Assembly: GCA_025355035.1 (NCBI GenBank)
Contig: JANXLS010000387.1
Span: forward strand, 1-5,673
Direction: 5' to 3'
From: Planctomycetota bacterium
GTDB taxonomy: Bacteria; Planctomycetota; SZUA-567; H5-PLA8
Length of the DNA: 5,673 nt
The position numbers and the translations under genes were made by a program. The notes below the pieces were generated by a model that searched no databases, was not told the origin of the DNA, and was given only the letters and a program-made list of their open reading frames with translations. Below, piece by piece: positions 1-5,635 of this stretch; position 1 is the first letter of the stretch, and each line of letters begins with the position of its first letter.

Positions 1-542
1 TGTCACCACTGTTTATAACTGTGGCTGCGATCATTAAGCTGACGGATTGGGGACCCATTTTGTTCTGGCAGGTGCGTGTCGGGCAATGGGGCTTGGAATT
101 TCCATTCCCAAAGTTCCGATCCATGGTTACCAACGCCGAGAAATTGAAGGACCAATTAATCGCTCAAAACGATCACGGGAACAGTGTTACGTTTAAAATG
201 AAAAAGGATCCGCGCGTGACGTTCATTGGGCGGATCATACGAAAACTGAGCATCGACGAATTGCCGCAATTGTGGTGTGTGTTAATTGGGGACATGTCCC
301 TCGTGGGGCCGCGACCGCCAGTTGTCCGCGAAGTGGAGAAGTACACGCTGGCCGATCGTCGAAGATTGGATGTAAAGCCTGGTTTAACATGTATTTGGCA
401 GGTTAGCGGACGCGGCGACATTGCGTTCGATCAACAGGTGGAATTGGACGTACAGTATATTGAAAGTCAGAGCTTGTGGCTGGATTTTGTGCTGCTGTTC
501 AAAACCGTTCCGGCGGTGCTTTCGGGCAAAGGGGCATATTAA
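1..542 (+). CDS. Undecaprenyl-phosphate sugar-1-phosphate transferase, C-terminal part (5' truncated by window edge)
   Basis: Bacterial sugar transferase family (WcaJ/PssY/RfbP-like), which moves a sugar-1-phosphate from a nucleotide sugar to undecaprenyl phosphate and so starts each polysaccharide repeat unit at the inner face of the cytoplasmic membrane. The reading frame is already open at base 3, and the first residues (SPLFITVAAIIKLTDWGPI) match the membrane-associated helix and the K-x-D-x-x-G-P segment that precede the catalytic core, so the true start lies left of the window. The GTG at 21 is not the start. Family motifs follow in the expected order: Q-x-R-V-G, then KFRSM (111-125), DELPQLW (255-275), DMSLVGPRPP (291-320), KPGLTCIWQVSGR (375-413), the LDVQYIE and SLWLDF helix, and the typical GKGAY terminus. 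The usual glycine in PGLTGxWQ is cysteine here (codon 390-392). Whether the full protein carries the N-terminal four-helix/CoA-binding-like domain cannot be seen. It ends 219 bp before the next gene, so it may belong to a separate transcript. The family is certain; the sugar is not. Confidence 0.95.
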   Translation, partial: SPLFITVAAIIKLTDWGPILFWQVRVGQWGLEFPFPKFRSMVTNAEKLKDQLIAQNDHGNSVTFKMKKDPRVTFIGRIIRKLSIDELPQLWCVLIGDMSLVGPRPPVVREVEKYTLADRRRLDVKPGLTCIWQVSGRGDIAFDQQVELDVQYIESQSLWLDFVLLFKTVPAVLSGKGAY

Positions 543-592
543 CTGTTTGCGATTTGGAGCTTGGGTATCGATACATCCACCCAACGAGGTAA

Positions 593-617
593 TTCCACAT
601 ATGTGCAATTTGTGGAA
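593..617. promoter_or_regulatory. Inverted repeat in the 219-bp gap upstream of the operon; possible operator or small hairpin
   Basis: The gap 543-761 contains no plausible gene. Within it, TTCCACA (593-599) and TGTGGAA (611-617) form a perfect 7-bp inverted repeat with an 11-nt spacer. It is flanked by other short palindromes: GTATCGATAC (565-574), CACATATGTG (596-605, overlapping), CGAT-GTTTA-ATCG (618-630) and AATCGATT (626-633). The region is more AT-rich than the genes and includes a TATAGT hexamer (690-695) resembling a -10 box, though without a convincing -35 at the right distance. This is compatible with a regulatory region driving the operon that starts at 762, or with a weak hairpin ending the transferase transcript. 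No U-tract follows, so a classic intrinsic terminator is unlikely. The assignment is inference from position and symmetry only. Confidence 0.25.
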
Positions 618-761
618 CGATGTTTAATCGATTGAAAGACTGGCAGCCCGTCCAGTTTGTTGCTCAAATCAGTTAAACTATATACAGATTATAGTCGAAG
701 CTAATAGCGGAGATCCTGCGCGCGGTTGACATGAAATAGTCACGGGTGACAAAAAACGACT

Positions 762-1256
762 ATGGACAGCCCTAACTTTATCAATCGACTGGCCGAAGAA
801 ATTCTGATCGACCACGCGCGAAAAAAAAACCAAGTTTACTTGATCACGAGTGCGTTGGATGGTGAAGGCGTGACGTATGTGTGCGACAAGCTTGTTGCAG
901 CCATGCATAATTTGTCGCCGGGGAAAGTACATCTTATCCGCGTACCGAAACACGAATTGGGCCAACCTGAATTCGGCGTTCCGGCTGAAATGCATCGCGC
1001 GGAATTTTTCAACGAATTGAAATCGAGCTTTGATGTCATCCTGATCGATGCGAGCGGATTACTGAATCGCGGTCGCGCTGTGCCGTTTTTGGCGGAGTGC
1101 AGCGTGTGTGTTTTGGTGACGCGCGCAGGAAAGACGCGGCGCGGCCAGATCAAAGAGACGACGGACATGCTGAAGCGTTACAACATTCCGATCATCGGCG
1201 CGGTGTTGAATGGCGTCGAGCGCGTCATTCCGCAGAGTCTGTATAATCGATTGTAA
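762..1256 (+). CDS. Degenerate BY-kinase / CpsD-like P-loop protein lacking the Walker A lysine
   Basis: 164 aa, recognisable as the ATPase domain of the bacterial tyrosine kinases (CpsD/CapB, Wzc C-terminal domain; MinD/ParA superfamily) that partner Wzz-type proteins. The fit is best in the second half: FDVILIDAS (90-98) sits at Walker B, then VCVLVTRAGKTRRGQI (115-130) and IIGAVLNGV (144-152), the usual strand and VLN motif. In the first half, ITSALDGEGVTYV (28-40) aligns with the P-loop S-x-x-x-G-E-G-K-T/S-T, but valine 37 replaces the essential lysine. The A' segment that normally reads L-I-D-x-D is LIRVPKH (58-64), without aspartate, and the D-A that follows P-P in Walker B is replaced by R105-A106. 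The C-terminus (SLYNRL) has one tyrosine and no Tyr cluster. Catalysis is therefore unlikely, and it may be a structural or regulatory partner of the Wzz protein encoded 15 bp downstream. It is shorter than usual (family about 210-240 aa). The start is fixed by an in-frame stop at 747-749; no good Shine-Dalgarno is visible. The frame is intact and codon use matches its neighbours, so it is not an obvious pseudogene. Confidence 0.8.
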   Translation: MDSPNFINRLAEEILIDHARKKNQVYLITSALDGEGVTYVCDKLVAAMHNLSPGKVHLIRVPKHELGQPEFGVPAEMHRAEFFNELKSSFDVILIDASGLLNRGRAVPFLAECSVCVLVTRAGKTRRGQIKETTDMLKRYNIPIIGAVLNGVERVIPQSLYNRL

Positions 1257-1271
1257 CGAATCGGGGAACCC

Positions 1272-2558
1272 ATGTCGCTGCGATACATCCTGCACATCCT
1301 TTTCAAGCGCCAATGGCTGATCATCATCGCGCTGATTCTCGCGCCGCTCATTGCGGCAGGCGTTTTGGTGTTTACGGAACCGGTGTTTGTTTCGCGCTGC
1401 AAACTTGAAGTGTACGATCGCAGCAATCCCAACGATCCGATGGGTTCTGCGCGGTCGCAGATCAAGGACGATGTCTTCATTCAGCGCCAGATCGAATTGA
1501 TTTTTACAGACCGCGTGATGTCGCGCGTCGTTGATGAGGCGAAACTGATCCCGACGCCGCCAAGCCAGAGCATTTTTGCGCGTTATGGCGGGGCAAAAGC
1601 AGCGGCTTCGCAGTACACGCCCGATCGCGAGCGCATCGAACTGATCCGAGCGCTGAAGTCCCCGGCGCATGTCAAAGCCGATGCGATCAATCCGCAGGTG
1701 ATGATCATCACGGGTCAGATGAACACGCCGGAATTGTCGCAGCAGGTCTGCGCGGCTGTGCTTTCGGCTTATAAAAAAGAACTCGACCGCATGCAGAATG
1801 AGGACGATCAATTCACGAAATTCTATACGGCGCGTCGTGCCGGTATTGATGCGGCCATCGCCGATTGCTTTAAGGACATGGAAGATTTCAATCGGCTGCA
1901 TCCGCGCGATATGATTTCGGGCGTCGATCCGTTGCAACTTCCCGACAACGCAAAGCCTGGTGTCATTCAATCAACTAAACCCACCGGTGAAACGCCGAAG
2001 GCAAACGACAGCCCTGGCTATTCTCCGACGCCGGCAGAGATCGGCCCGGTCGCGCGTTTAATGAACGAGATCGCGGATCGCGAAATTGAGCTTATTCAAT
2101 TGAAATCGAAAACCAGCGAGGACAGTTATCAATACAAGAGTTTGCTGGAGAAAATCGTTGCCGATCGGAAATTGCTGGAGCAATACAAAGAGAAATTGTC
2201 CCAGCAACAAGTGCTGGCGGTGAAGTGGACGGGCTTGCAGTGGAAGATGGATTCGCTGCGTCAGGAACGGCAGAAAATAAACGACGATTTGGCGAAACAG
2301 AAAAACGCCGAGATGGCCAACAGCACAAAGGCGACGATTAAAATACAGGACGATCCGACGTTCGATCCGCAGCCGATTTATCCGAAGAAGGCGCTGATCC
2401 TGATCGCGTCGGTTTTCATCGGATTGATGCTGGGATTGGCGCTGGCCTACATCGCGCATGTCCTGGATTCAACGTACCATCTGCCTGAAGATTTTTATTC
2501 GGACACCGGCATTCCGGTGCTGGCTGCGATTCCGTTTGACAAGTCGTTGGCCACTTAG
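1272..2558 (+). CDS. Wzz/GumC-type polysaccharide co-polymerase (chain-length determinant)
   Basis: 428 aa with the classic co-polymerase layout: a short cytoplasmic N-terminus, a membrane segment at about 15-34, a large periplasmic region, and a second membrane segment at about 374-394. The latter is preceded by the proline-rich motif (P362, P366, P368, P371) that marks Wzz proteins. After the second helix comes the typical short cytoplasmic tail (LDSTYHLPEDFYSDTGIPVL-type, ending in AAIPFDKSLAT). No kinase domain is fused, so this is the split, PCP-2b/GumC-like form. The Wzz domain occupies roughly residues 1-90, and charged, heptad-like helices run from about 255 to 350 (IADREIELIQLKSK onwards). 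A Pro/Thr/Ser/Asn-rich, probably unstructured stretch at about 215-256 separates the helical parts. Such proteins oligomerise in the inner membrane and set polymer length together with Wzy, and GumC-like forms also contact the export channel. The ATG has GGGGA at 1263-1267, 4 nt upstream. It lies 15 bp after the pseudo-kinase gene and 20 bp before the glycosyltransferase, so it is probably co-transcribed with both. Confidence 0.92.
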   Translation: MSLRYILHILFKRQWLIIIALILAPLIAAGVLVFTEPVFVSRCKLEVYDRSNPNDPMGSARSQIKDDVFIQRQIELIFTDRVMSRVVDEAKLIPTPPSQSIFARYGGAKAAASQYTPDRERIELIRALKSPAHVKADAINPQVMIITGQMNTPELSQQVCAAVLSAYKKELDRMQNEDDQFTKFYTARRAGIDAAIADCFKDMEDFNRLHPRDMISGVDPLQLPDNAKPGVIQSTKPTGETPKANDSPGYSPTPAEIGPVARLMNEIADREIELIQLKSKTSEDSYQYKSLLEKIVADRKLLEQYKEKLSQQQVLAVKWTGLQWKMDSLRQERQKINDDLAKQKNAEMANSTKATIKIQDDPTFDPQPIYPKKALILIASVFIGLMLGLALAYIAHVLDSTYHLPEDFYSDTGIPVLAAIPFDKSLAT

Positions 2559-2578
2559 TTCAGCGGAGTTGATGCTTC

Positions 2579-3799
2579 ATGCGCGTGTTGATGGCCAACA
2601 AGTTTCTCTATCCTCGCGCCGGGGCGGAAACGTACATGCTGACTGTCGCGGATGAATTGCAATCGCGGGGGCACACCGTCGGATTCTTCGGCATGGCTCA
2701 CCCCGAGAACACGAAGCGTGGCGAGATGCAGACGATCCCGGCGATTGAATTCGGCGCGAAGCATGGGAAGGTTGCGGCGCTAAAAAACATCGGTCGCGCG
2801 GCGTGGGCTTTGGCAACGGGTTCGACCCAGAAAACGCTTGCCGCTTTCATCGATCGATTCAAGCCGGATTTGATTCACGCGCACAACATCTACAACCAAT
2901 TGAGCCCCGGCCTCTTCGTCAAATACGCTGCAACGATTCCAGTCGTGATGACGGTTCACGACTACAAGCCCGTCTGCCCAAACTACAGTCTCTTCACCCA
3001 AGGCGAGACGTGTACGCGGTGTTTGTCGGGAAAATTTATGGAGTGTGTCAAGCATCGTTGTGTGCAAGGCAGTGTGATGAAAAGCGCGCTGGCGGCTGCG
3101 TCGTCGTCGATTCATAAAAGCCGCGAAACGTACACGCGGGGCTATCGCCTGCTGATTGCGCCGAGCGGATTTCTAAAGCGGCAACTGGTGGCAGGTGGCA
3201 TTCCTGAAAAACATGTGACGGTGCTTAACAACTTCGCCGCGCCAGCAAAAGAATTTTCGACGCCGGGCAAGGGTATCCTGTATTTCGGACGCTTGTGCCG
3301 GGAGAAGGGAATCGACACGCTGCTGGCGGCCTATGCGAAGATGCCGTTCCCTCGCCCTGTTCTAAGCATCGCGGGGGAAGGACCGTTGTCCGAAGAGCTG
3401 AAAGCGCTCGCCGCTCAAAATGGATTGAACGAGATCCGCTGGCTGGGGCGCATTTCGCCGAGCCAAATCGCGACGGAATTGGATCGCTGTGCGTTCTCGG
3501 TCGTGCCGTCGGTATGGTACGAAAACTGTTCAATGGCGATCCTCGAAAGTCTTGCGGGTGGACGGGCCGTTGTGGCCAGCGACAGCGGCGGCAATGCGGA
3601 GTTGATTCGCTCGGGAATCGACGGCGAGGTGTTCAAAGCGGGCGATGTAGACGGACTGTGCGCGAAGCTGATTGAACTGACTCAATCGCCGGAGAAGGCG
3701 ACGACGATGGGCCGGGCGGCGCACGAAACGGCGAAGAATCGGTTCAGTCCAGGCGTCCATGTGGATTCGTTGATGACGATTTTTGAATCGGTGAAATAG
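2579..3799 (+). CDS. GT4-family glycosyltransferase (GT-B fold) with a cysteine cluster
   Basis: 406 aa, full length for GT4 enzymes, which transfer a sugar from a nucleotide donor with retention, in the cytoplasm and usually at the membrane. The N-terminal Rossmann domain opens with MRVLMANKFLYPRAGAETYM (1-20), where the P-x-x-G-G/A-x-E acceptor-side loop is typical, and continues with DLIHAHNIY (97-105) and TVHDYKPVCPNY (125-136). The C-terminal donor-binding domain has ILYFGRLCREKGIDTLL (233-249), LSIAGEGPL (262-270), the PSVWYENCSMAILE segment (310-323) with the E-x7-E pair E315/E323, and GG-x-AVVASDSGGNAELI. Five cysteines between the domains (C133, C145, C148, C156, C161) form a C-x11-C-x2-C-x7-C-x4-C pattern that could bind a metal; comparable Cys-rich insertions are known in some GT4 enzymes. 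The ATG at 2579 is preceded by GGAG (2565-2568) at 10 nt. Donor and acceptor cannot be read from sequence. It lies between the co-polymerase and the polymerase-like gene, consistent with building the repeat unit. Confidence 0.93.
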   Translation: MRVLMANKFLYPRAGAETYMLTVADELQSRGHTVGFFGMAHPENTKRGEMQTIPAIEFGAKHGKVAALKNIGRAAWALATGSTQKTLAAFIDRFKPDLIHAHNIYNQLSPGLFVKYAATIPVVMTVHDYKPVCPNYSLFTQGETCTRCLSGKFMECVKHRCVQGSVMKSALAAASSSIHKSRETYTRGYRLLIAPSGFLKRQLVAGGIPEKHVTVLNNFAAPAKEFSTPGKGILYFGRLCREKGIDTLLAAYAKMPFPRPVLSIAGEGPLSEELKALAAQNGLNEIRWLGRISPSQIATELDRCAFSVVPSVWYENCSMAILESLAGGRAVVASDSGGNAELIRSGIDGEVFKAGDVDGLCAKLIELTQSPEKATTMGRAAHETAKNRFSPGVHVDSLMTIFESVK

Positions 3800-3804
3800 A
3801 ACAT

Positions 3805-5406
3805 TTGAAAGAGGAACTGAATTCACGGTTGAAAGCCTACGATCCCGAAAACAGTGCGCCTGCCTCGAGCACAGCTCGATTCAGTCCGGTGCGCAATCCG
3901 GTGTTGACGGTCGCGCTCGGGGTGCTCGCTGCTGCGATTGCGGGCGCGGCGGCGGCAACGCAATCACCGGGGATCGTCGGCCTAGTTGGAGTGTTCATCG
4001 GTGCGGCGACCGGTATTTTCCTGCTTCGCCACCGATCGATTCTGCTCTGGCTTCTGGTGCTCACAACGCCATTCAATGAGCAACTTGCACTGAAGGTGGG
4101 TGGATTAAATTTTAGACCCTACACGCTACTTTCGGTGTTGGGCGTTGTGTGGATCGTCTGGCTGTTTTTCACGCGCGAGAAGTCGCGCATCAAAGAAATC
4201 GCTTGGTATTACAAAGGAACGATTTTCCTCGTCGTTCTCCTGATTATTTCAAAACTGGCGACGGTGTACACGCTCACGGTTTTTCCGCCGTACATGACGC
4301 CGATTTTCTGTGTGAAGACAATTCTTTTTATCGGGCTGCAATTCGCCGCGTGCTTCGTCGTCGCCAGTTTTATTGAATCGCCGGAGCGATTGCAGCAGGT
4401 GATTCGGGTTTGGATTCACATCATGAATTTGGTTTTTTTCGTCGCGTTCGTGCAATTGGTTTTGGCGAACACGATGGGGATGGAGCGGTTGGTATGGCAT
4501 CGTGAAATCATCGCGATCGGGCGGCCGTATTCGTTGTTTCGCGAGCCGGATGTGCTGGGATGCTTTTATGCCAGCTCGATTGCGATGCTGGTTCCGCTGG
4601 TCGTCGCCAACGTGAAATTCGTCTCGCGCGCATACCTGATCGTGACGCTGCTCGCGCAGTCGTTTTTTCTGATGTTGATCGTCGTACGGGCTGCGTGGAT
4701 CGCGACCGTGGTTTGCATGATGTTGTACACCGTGCTGATGATTTCGACGCACCGGTTCAGGAATCTGATGCCCTATTTGAATGTCGTCATCGCCGCAGCG
4801 ATGTTGGGAGTCGTTGGAGTGGCAACGGCCGCGCCATCAGTTGCACAGAAGATCGTTGAACGGTTTGTCAGCGTGTCGAATCCCAAGGCGGAATCGGGCA
4901 GCGCGTATCGAATCATGGAAATGAAGAACCAATTCGACTTGGCGGTTCATCCGCGCACAAACACCGGGGGGCCGATGACGGTAATTATGGGATACGGCGA
5001 TTTTGCGTGGAGCTATTGGGCACCCGTTGTCATTCCCGAAGAGGATTTTGATCAAAATGCGAAGAAACTGGCGAAGGGTACGGTCATGATTGATCCGGGC
5101 TTCAGCTTTTTTCTTGCGGTGCAATTCGACAACGGACTGGTCGGACTCACACTTTATTGTGCGTTTCTGTTGGCATTGACGACTCATTTTTTGCGGACAC
5201 TTCGACGCACACGCGATGCGACTCGTCAGGCGCTTTTGATTGCGACATTTCTGCCTGTCGTCGCGGTCTTCGTCTGCTATCAATTCAGTTACGATCCCTT
5301 GTACTTGATCGTGTGGATCATGCTTGGCATTCATCTCGCGACGGCCTATTATGTCAATCGATTTGAATCGGGGATCGATGAAATTGGCAATCCGGAACCG
5401 GTTTAA
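3805..5406 (+). CDS. Polytopic O-antigen ligase/polymerase-like protein (Wzy/WaaL family)
   Basis: 533 aa and strongly hydrophobic. About 11-13 membrane segments can be seen, roughly at 32-50, 55-74, 78-90, 105-122, 138-155, 168-190, 203-222, 250-270, 276-292, 296-314, 322-343, 434-460, 474-492 and 496-516. A long, mostly hydrophilic loop (about 344-430) precedes the last three, as in Wzy_C/O-antigen ligase proteins, where the large periplasmic loop is part of the active site. Family-like features are RPYSLFREPDVLGCF (240-254), VRAAW (294-298), the SAYRIMEMKNQF segment (366-377) before the loop, GYGDF (396-400), and DPGFSFFLAVQFDNGLVGL (430-448), which resembles the H/D-N/P-x-x-L...E/N-x-G-L-x-G-L stretch. 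The likely role is polymerising undecaprenyl-linked repeat units in the periplasm; a ligase role cannot be excluded from sequence. The start is uncertain: TTG 3805 is the farthest possible after the stop at 3784 but has no Shine-Dalgarno. TTG 3829, in frame, follows GAGGA (3811-3815). Either way about 25-30 soluble residues precede the first helix. The gap to the GT4 gene is 5 bp. Confidence 0.88.
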   Translation: MKEELNSRLKAYDPENSAPASSTARFSPVRNPVLTVALGVLAAAIAGAAAATQSPGIVGLVGVFIGAATGIFLLRHRSILLWLLVLTTPFNEQLALKVGGLNFRPYTLLSVLGVVWIVWLFFTREKSRIKEIAWYYKGTIFLVVLLIISKLATVYTLTVFPPYMTPIFCVKTILFIGLQFAACFVVASFIESPERLQQVIRVWIHIMNLVFFVAFVQLVLANTMGMERLVWHREIIAIGRPYSLFREPDVLGCFYASSIAMLVPLVVANVKFVSRAYLIVTLLAQSFFLMLIVVRAAWIATVVCMMLYTVLMISTHRFRNLMPYLNVVIAAAMLGVVGVATAAPSVAQKIVERFVSVSNPKAESGSAYRIMEMKNQFDLAVHPRTNTGGPMTVIMGYGDFAWSYWAPVVIPEEDFDQNAKKLAKGTVMIDPGFSFFLAVQFDNGLVGLTLYCAFLLALTTHFLRTLRRTRDATRQALLIATFLPVVAVFVCYQFSYDPLYLIVWIMLGIHLATAYYVNRFESGIDEIGNPEPV

Positions 5407-5416
5407 AATTTATTTA

Positions 5417-5443
5417 GGGCCTGTAAAATAATAAACTGAAGAA
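5417..5443 (+). repeat. Left terminal inverted repeat of the MITE-like element
   Basis: 27 bp starting GGGCCTGT and ending CTGAAGAA. It matches the reverse complement of 5550-5576 at 26 of 27 positions and is preceded by TTA at 5414-5416. Confidence 0.85.
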
Positions 5444-5549
5444 GTCCGCCGCGTATTTCGGCCTGGGTCGAGGCGGACGCTAAGGAAGATATACGAGTGT
5501 ATCTCTGACTGAGCGTTCAACGAAGAGCCAGGCCGAAAGACGCAAGCAA

Positions 5550-5576
5550 TTCTTCAGTTTATTGTTTTACAGGCCC
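5550..5576 (-). repeat. Right terminal inverted repeat of the MITE-like element
   Basis: 27 bp starting TTCTTCAG and ending ACAGGCCC. It is the inverted partner of 5417-5443 with a single difference at G5564, and is followed by TTA at 5577-5579. Confidence 0.85.
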
Positions 5577-5635
5577 TTAGAAGAACGCGTCTGAAATTCA
5601 GTCATACTTTTATTTTGGCGATTAAAAAGTCGATT

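Larger units (their letters stand above)
5417..5576. mobile_element. 160-bp MITE-like palindromic element with 27-bp terminal inverted repeats and TTA target duplication
   Basis: The ends are GGGCCTGTAAAA... (5417) and ...TTTTACAGGCCC (5576). The outer 27 bp of each side are inverted copies with one mismatch (T5429 against G5564, a wobble pair in RNA). The symmetry continues inward: 5451-5466 pairs with 5528-5543 (15 of 16), 5475-5481 with 5512-5518 (7, one G-U), and 5487-5494 with 5499-5506 (7 of 8), closing on the loop GAGT at 5495-5498, which is the exact centre of the element. There is no ORF of note inside. TTA occurs directly outside both ends (5414-5416 and 5577-5579), as expected for a 3-bp target-site duplication. 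TIRs starting GGG with 3-bp T-N-A duplications are found in IS5-superfamily elements, so a non-autonomous derivative moved by such a transposase is the best guess; the family is inference. It begins 10 bp after the Wzy-like gene and would fold in the transcript, so it may also affect transcription or RNA stability. No U-tract follows. Confidence 0.75.

Noticed and set aside
726..754. TTGACA at 726-731, a perfect -35 hexamer just before the 762 gene
   Set aside because: At 16-18 bp spacing the sequence is ACAAAA-like with no acceptable -10 box, and the start codon is too close for a normal leader.
1059..1970. Long minus-strand open frame (303 codons)
   Set aside because: It is a shadow of the pseudo-kinase and Wzz genes, crossing both and the gap between them. 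Its composition is Arg/His-rich with no family resemblance.
4249..4752. Minus-strand open frame (167 codons)
   Set aside because: It is rich in Arg, His, Asn and Gln, as expected from the antisense of a hydrophobic membrane protein, and shows no domain features.
5400..5450. Intrinsic terminator after the Wzy-like gene
   Set aside because: The hairpin there is the 160-bp palindrome. No U-rich tract follows its right end (CCCTTAGAAGAACG), so it is not a classic rho-independent terminator.
5415..5579. IS630/mariner-type element with a TA duplication
   Set aside because: Using TA as the duplication shifts one end by a base and breaks the symmetry of the GGGCC/GGCCC termini. TTA fits both sides exactly.
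5591..5601. CTGAAATTCAG palindrome just right of the element
   Set aside because: Its 5-bp arms around one base are too short to interpret alone; no partner site or context supports an operator.
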